A DNA stretch of 64,000 bases from Paenibacillus sp. S150. Lineage in GTDB: Bacteria > Bacillota > Bacilli > Paenibacillales > Paenibacillaceae. Under the pieces are notes generated by a model, which was not told the origin of the DNA, made no database searches, and was given only the letters and a program-made list of their open reading frames with translations. Of the stretch, positions 61,499 through 64,000 are shown piece after piece. The translations under genes and the position numbers were made by a program. How positions within the stretch are numbered: position 1 is the stretch's first letter; every line of letters begins with the position of its first letter. The stretch lies in the NCBI RefSeq assembly GCF_019352175.1, contig NZ_JACBYI010000005.1, positions 184,604 through 248,603 on the forward strand, written 5' to 3'.

Positions 61499-62359
61499 AT
61501 GGCCATTCAATGGTTTCCTGGTCATATGACGAAGGCTAGGCGGCAAATCGAGGATAAGCTGAAGCTGATTGATGTGTGTATAGAACTGCTTGATTCCCGT
61601 CTGCCGCTTTCCAGCCGCAATCCGATGATTGACGATATTTTACGGGACAAGCCCAGGCTGATTATTCTGAATAAAGCGGACTTGGCCGACCCTGAGGCTA
61701 CACGGAAATGGCTGGCTTATTTCAAAGCGGAAGGGCATGTTGCCTATCCTGTGGATGCGGCTACCGGTACAGGCATCAAGGAAATTCCTGAACAGGTCAA
61801 GCTGCTGCTGAAGGAGAAGATCGACCGGCAGATTGCCAAGGGAATGAACCCGCGGGCCAGCCGGGCGCTGATCGTCGGCATTCCCAATGTGGGCAAATCT
61901 ACGCTCATTAACCGGATGGCCGGCAAAAATATCGCCTTGACCGGCGACCGTCCGGGTGTTACCAAAGGACAGCAATGGATTAAGACGGGCGGAAATCTGG
62001 AGCTGCTGGACACTCCGGGGATTCTGTGGCCGAAATTTGAGGATCAGGAAGTGGGTTACCGCCTGGCGGTAACCGGCGCGATCAAAGAGGAAATCCTGAA
62101 TATCGAGGATATCGCTTTTTTTGCGGTGAAGTACCTGGTCAAGGATTACGGTGCGAGCTTTCAGGAACGTTTTGGGATTGAGAAGCTTCCAGAGGATCTG
62201 GAGAATCCGGATGAAATCGTTGCCGTTTTGGAAGCGGTAGGCCGCAAGCGCGGCTGTCTGATCAGCGGTGGCCGGGTGGATCTGGAGAAGGCTTCGCGCC
62301 TGCTGCTGCATGATCTGCGGGCGGGCAAGCTGGGACGGTTTACGCTGGAAACCCCTTAA
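61499..62359 (+). CDS. rbgA: Ribosome biogenesis GTPase RbgA (YlqF)
   Basis: The 286-residue protein is a circularly permuted GTPase: G4 NKAD (58-61) precedes G1 GIPNVGKST (127-135), then G2/G3 ([16 protein letters not shown]), and a C-terminal RNA-binding helical domain. RbgA acts late in 50S assembly with L16. ATG 61499 is preferred because AAAGGAGGTG is directly upstream; the GTG at 61490 overlaps that site. A terminator follows. Confidence 0.96.
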   Translation: MAIQWFPGHMTKARRQIEDKLKLIDVCIELLDSRLPLSSRNPMIDDILRDKPRLIILNKADLADPEATRKWLAYFKAEGHVAYPVDAATGTGIKEIPEQVKLLLKEKIDRQIAKGMNPRASRALIVGIPNVGKSTLINRMAGKNIALTGDRPGVTKGQQWIKTGGNLELLDTPGILWPKFEDQEVGYRLAVTGAIKEEILNIEDIAFFAVKYLVKDYGASFQERFGIEKLPEDLENPDEIVAVLEAVGRKRGCLISGGRVDLEKASRLLLHDLRAGKLGRFTLETP

Positions 62360-62383
62360 TTTACGGTTTATGAGGAATGGAAG

Positions 62384-62414
62384 AACCATCCGGGCAATTG
62401 GGGTGGTTTTTTTT
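62384..62414 (+). terminator. Intrinsic terminator of lepB-rbgA
   Basis: AACCATCC pairs with GGGTGGTT (one G-U) around a loop of eight bases, then eight T. Repeat copy 6 starts in the T-run. Confidence 0.85.
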
Positions 62415-62505
62415 GAAAGATCAGAATTTATCTGTTTTGGGGTCCCCGCAAAGTACCCGAGTCATCATCGAAGCCAAGGCCCCACTTTGTGGGGTTGTTT
62501 TGCTG
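62409..62505 (+). repeat. Modular intergenic repeat, A-C copy without hairpin B (copy 6)
   Basis: A short A (GAAAGATCAGAATTTATCTG) is joined directly to module C (TTTTGGGGTCCCCGCAAAG, the CATCGAAGCCAAGGCC core and CCCCACTTTGTGGGG). The A-C junction is as in the A'-C half of the complete copies. From 62506 to 62657 there is no further gene; an in-frame extension upstream of rnhB there is repeat-derived. Confidence 0.87.
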
Positions 62506-62657
62506 GAATGCAGCAAATATATGCTCCACACTATCAAGCCGGAACCTGATTTTGGAATGAATATTATGAGCATAAAGAGGGATGACCGGGACGGGTCTTC
62601 TATGATAAGCTGGCTTGTACAGGGAACTGGGAACTTAGAATTGGTGGTGGTTAAACG

Positions 62658-63284
62658 GTGAGCTCTACGGATATGTTAAGCTACGAAAAAGCCTGCTGGG
62701 AGCAGGATTACCGCCGCATTGCCGGTGTTGACGAGGTGGGCAGGGGCTGTCTGTTCGGAGATGTGGTTGCGGCTGCGGTTATTTTACCGGAAGGCCTGAT
62801 TATAGAGGGAGTGGATGATTCGAAAAAGCTGACAGCGAAGAAACGGGAGGCCTTGTTTGAGCAGATAATGGAACAGGCGCTGGCAGTGAGTGTCGGTCAT
62901 GTCGACTCGCTGGTCATCGATGAGATCAATATCAAGCAGGCTTCAAGATTGGCGATGAAAAAGGCGGTAGAGGGCCTGGAGCACATCCCTGACTACATGC
63001 TGATAGATGCGGAAAAAGTGGATCTGCCGCTGCCCCAGCGCGCGATTATCAAAGGGGATGCCAACAGCCAGTCGATTGCCGCAGCTTCCATTGTCGCCAA
63101 GGTCACGCGCGACCGGCTATGCGAAGGACTCTGGGAGAAATTATATCCGGACTACGGAATTAAAGTACATAAAGGCTATGCAACCAAACTGCACAGGGAG
63201 CAGATTTTGTCTCTCGGACCGACCCCAATGCACCGCCGCAGCTTCCTTGGAAGGATTCTGGCGGATCAGATGACGTTGTTTTAA
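62658..63284 (+). CDS. rnhB: Ribonuclease HII
   Basis: The 208-residue enzyme has the RNase HII motif IAGVDEVGRGCLFG (catalytic Asp25, Glu26), further acidic residues in DSKKLTAKKR and LIDAEKVD, and KGDANSQSIAAASIVAKVTRDRL. It cuts the RNA strand of RNA-DNA hybrids and removes misincorporated ribonucleotides. Start GTG 62658 follows GGTGGTGG; ATG 62673 is an alternative. The position after rbgA is conserved in Bacillales. Confidence 0.95.
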   Translation: MSSTDMLSYEKACWEQDYRRIAGVDEVGRGCLFGDVVAAAVILPEGLIIEGVDDSKKLTAKKREALFEQIMEQALAVSVGHVDSLVIDEINIKQASRLAMKKAVEGLEHIPDYMLIDAEKVDLPLPQRAIIKGDANSQSIAAASIVAKVTRDRLCEGLWEKLYPDYGIKVHKGYATKLHREQILSLGPTPMHRRSFLGRILADQMTLF

Positions 63285-63465
63285 GTTGCGGCGGTTTATT
63301 TGTGTGAGCAGCTTCACTATTTATACTTCCTAATTTATACAGGATGGTTTATAAGATTTAATTCAATCGTTTCCACGATTATGAAGGAGAAATAAAGCTG
63401 AACCGGGCAAAATGCAGGAGCAGGAGCAGGAGGACTGCTACATGGGAGCCTAGTGCTAAGTAGAG

Positions 63466-63551
63466 TGAACTTAAGAATGTAACTTGCTGTATGGACGAAA
63501 TCCTTGCTCCGCAAGGGGTTTGTCCATTGGCTGCCCATCATTCTTAAGTTC
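63466..63551. repeat. Nested palindromic element, MITE-like
   Basis: GAACTTAAGAATG at the left end and CATTCTTAAGTTC at the right end are perfect inverted repeats. Inside, GGACGAAATCCTTGC faces GCAAGGGGTTTGTCC across three bases, with wobble mismatches. The 86-bp unit can fold into a long hairpin and has no gene. It directly precedes the fourth 51-bp-type array. Confidence 0.7.
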
Positions 63552-63559
63552 AGCTTATA

Positions 63560-63700
63560 TTAAGTGGAAAAAGTAAACCTATTTTCCTCCGAAACAGGCA
63601 TTTGTGAGGCATTATGTGGAAAAAGTGAACTTAATTTTGCCCCAATACCCCAACAGGAGAGAAATGAGACGAATTAGTGATACTTTTTCCACTGCTATGA
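63560..63700. repeat. 51-bp-period repeat array, copy 4 (two forward, one inverted)
   Basis: Forward cores GTGGAAAAAGTAAACCTA (63564) and GTGGAAAAAGTGAACTTAA (63616) are 52 bp apart; an inverted core ATTAGTGATACTTTTTCCACT starts near 63672. Orientation and order match the other arrays. Confidence 0.8.
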
Positions 63701-63719
63701 ACGAATTTGTCAATTCCCC

Positions 63720-64000
63720 TGTTTTTCACCCTTAAACCAAGGGGGTTCAATCCCTTGGGCATAGAGACAAAATGCGAGTCGTCGGCTGGCACACTGCTAT
63801 CCGTGGGTTGGTTACCACATGCTATGCCTACGTCGAAGGAGCTTCCGTAAACTTAATCTCGCACGTCAGATCCCTAGATCCTGTGCAGTGGAAAATCACG
63901 GTTTCTCCTCGAACCTTTCTCTTTGTCTCCATGCCCTAAGGATTCAATGTACTGGAGCCTGCCTGTCTTTTTCCTTATTTCATGCTACGCCATTCTTTGT
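63720..64000. other. Non-coding end of window with a 20-bp inverted repeat
   Basis: CCTTGGGCATAGAGACAAA near 63753 is mirrored by TTTGTCTCCATGCCCTAAGG near 63925, about 165 bp apart. No reading frame of note crosses it. It may be the border of an insertion element that continues past the window, or an isolated structured repeat. I cannot decide from what is visible. Confidence 0.4.

Noticed and set aside
62377..62661. 94-codon frame between rbgA and rnhB
   Set aside because: It is encoded mainly by the terminator and repeat copy 6, and resembles nothing known; it is not listed as a gene despite its overlap with the rnhB start.

Overview
The window looks like chromosome of a Paenibacillus species, a spore-forming Gram-positive soil or plant-associated Firmicute. 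The evidence is the conserved ylxM-ffh-rpsP-khpA-rimM-trmD / rplS-lepB-rbgA-rnhB block in Bacillales order, moderately GC-rich genes with strong AGGAGG ribosome sites and many TTG/GTG starts, and an Lpl-type sugar ABC transporter paired with a membrane-anchored AraC sensor, a combination typical of Paenibacillus. This assignment is by inspection, not by a search.

Layout. 1-3385: the 3' end of a large serine recombinase gene, then a yyaL-type (DUF255) gene split by a 39-bp insertion exactly before its CxxC motif. 3691-6004: a PaaX-type regulator and a UPF0173 hydrolase. 6383-13691: a glycerophosphodiester operon with a GlpP antiterminator, an attenuator-like leader, a HAD phosphatase, two tandem GDPD phosphodiesterases and a complete Ugp-like ABC transporter. 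14249-19597: an RpiR/SIS regulator divergent from an ECF-type importer (S-like protein, fused double ATPase, EcfT) plus a PHP phosphoesterase, substrate unknown. 19703-21829: divergent SDR and aldo/keto reductase genes around a double palindromic operator. 22498-28306: small protein, DegV, two-component system, AI-2E family permease, Asp23 and a small Sm-like protein. 28635-45314: a pectin locus with secreted PL3 pectate lyase, AraC sensor-regulator, Lpl-type importer, and intracellular pectinesterase, GH105, GH28, esterase and GH43. 45506-50094: housekeeping genes (carbonic anhydrase, HesB-like protein, M32 carboxypeptidase, TrhA/hemolysin III). 50298-63284: the SRP, ribosomal and tRNA-modification block.

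The trmD-rplS junction is opened by 5.8 kb of accessory DNA. Inside it a tRNA-Pro(GGG) gene carries a 2.2-kb decayed prophage bounded by 60-bp direct repeats (att sites). Within that remnant, below usual ORF cut-offs, I find a probable type I toxin-antitoxin pair: a 50-residue holin-like peptide opposed by a structured convergent RNA. A second structured minus-strand RNA candidate lies just upstream of the tRNA.

The intergenic DNA is the other notable layer. One family is modular (A-B-A'-C, about 200 bp when complete) and is found at six places, at least five of them directly behind the T-run of an intrinsic terminator. A second family is an array of about 51-bp-period units, forward copies followed by inverted copies, at four places. 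A dozen intrinsic terminators, several operators and two RNA leaders are also listed. All functional statements come from family motifs and context read by eye.
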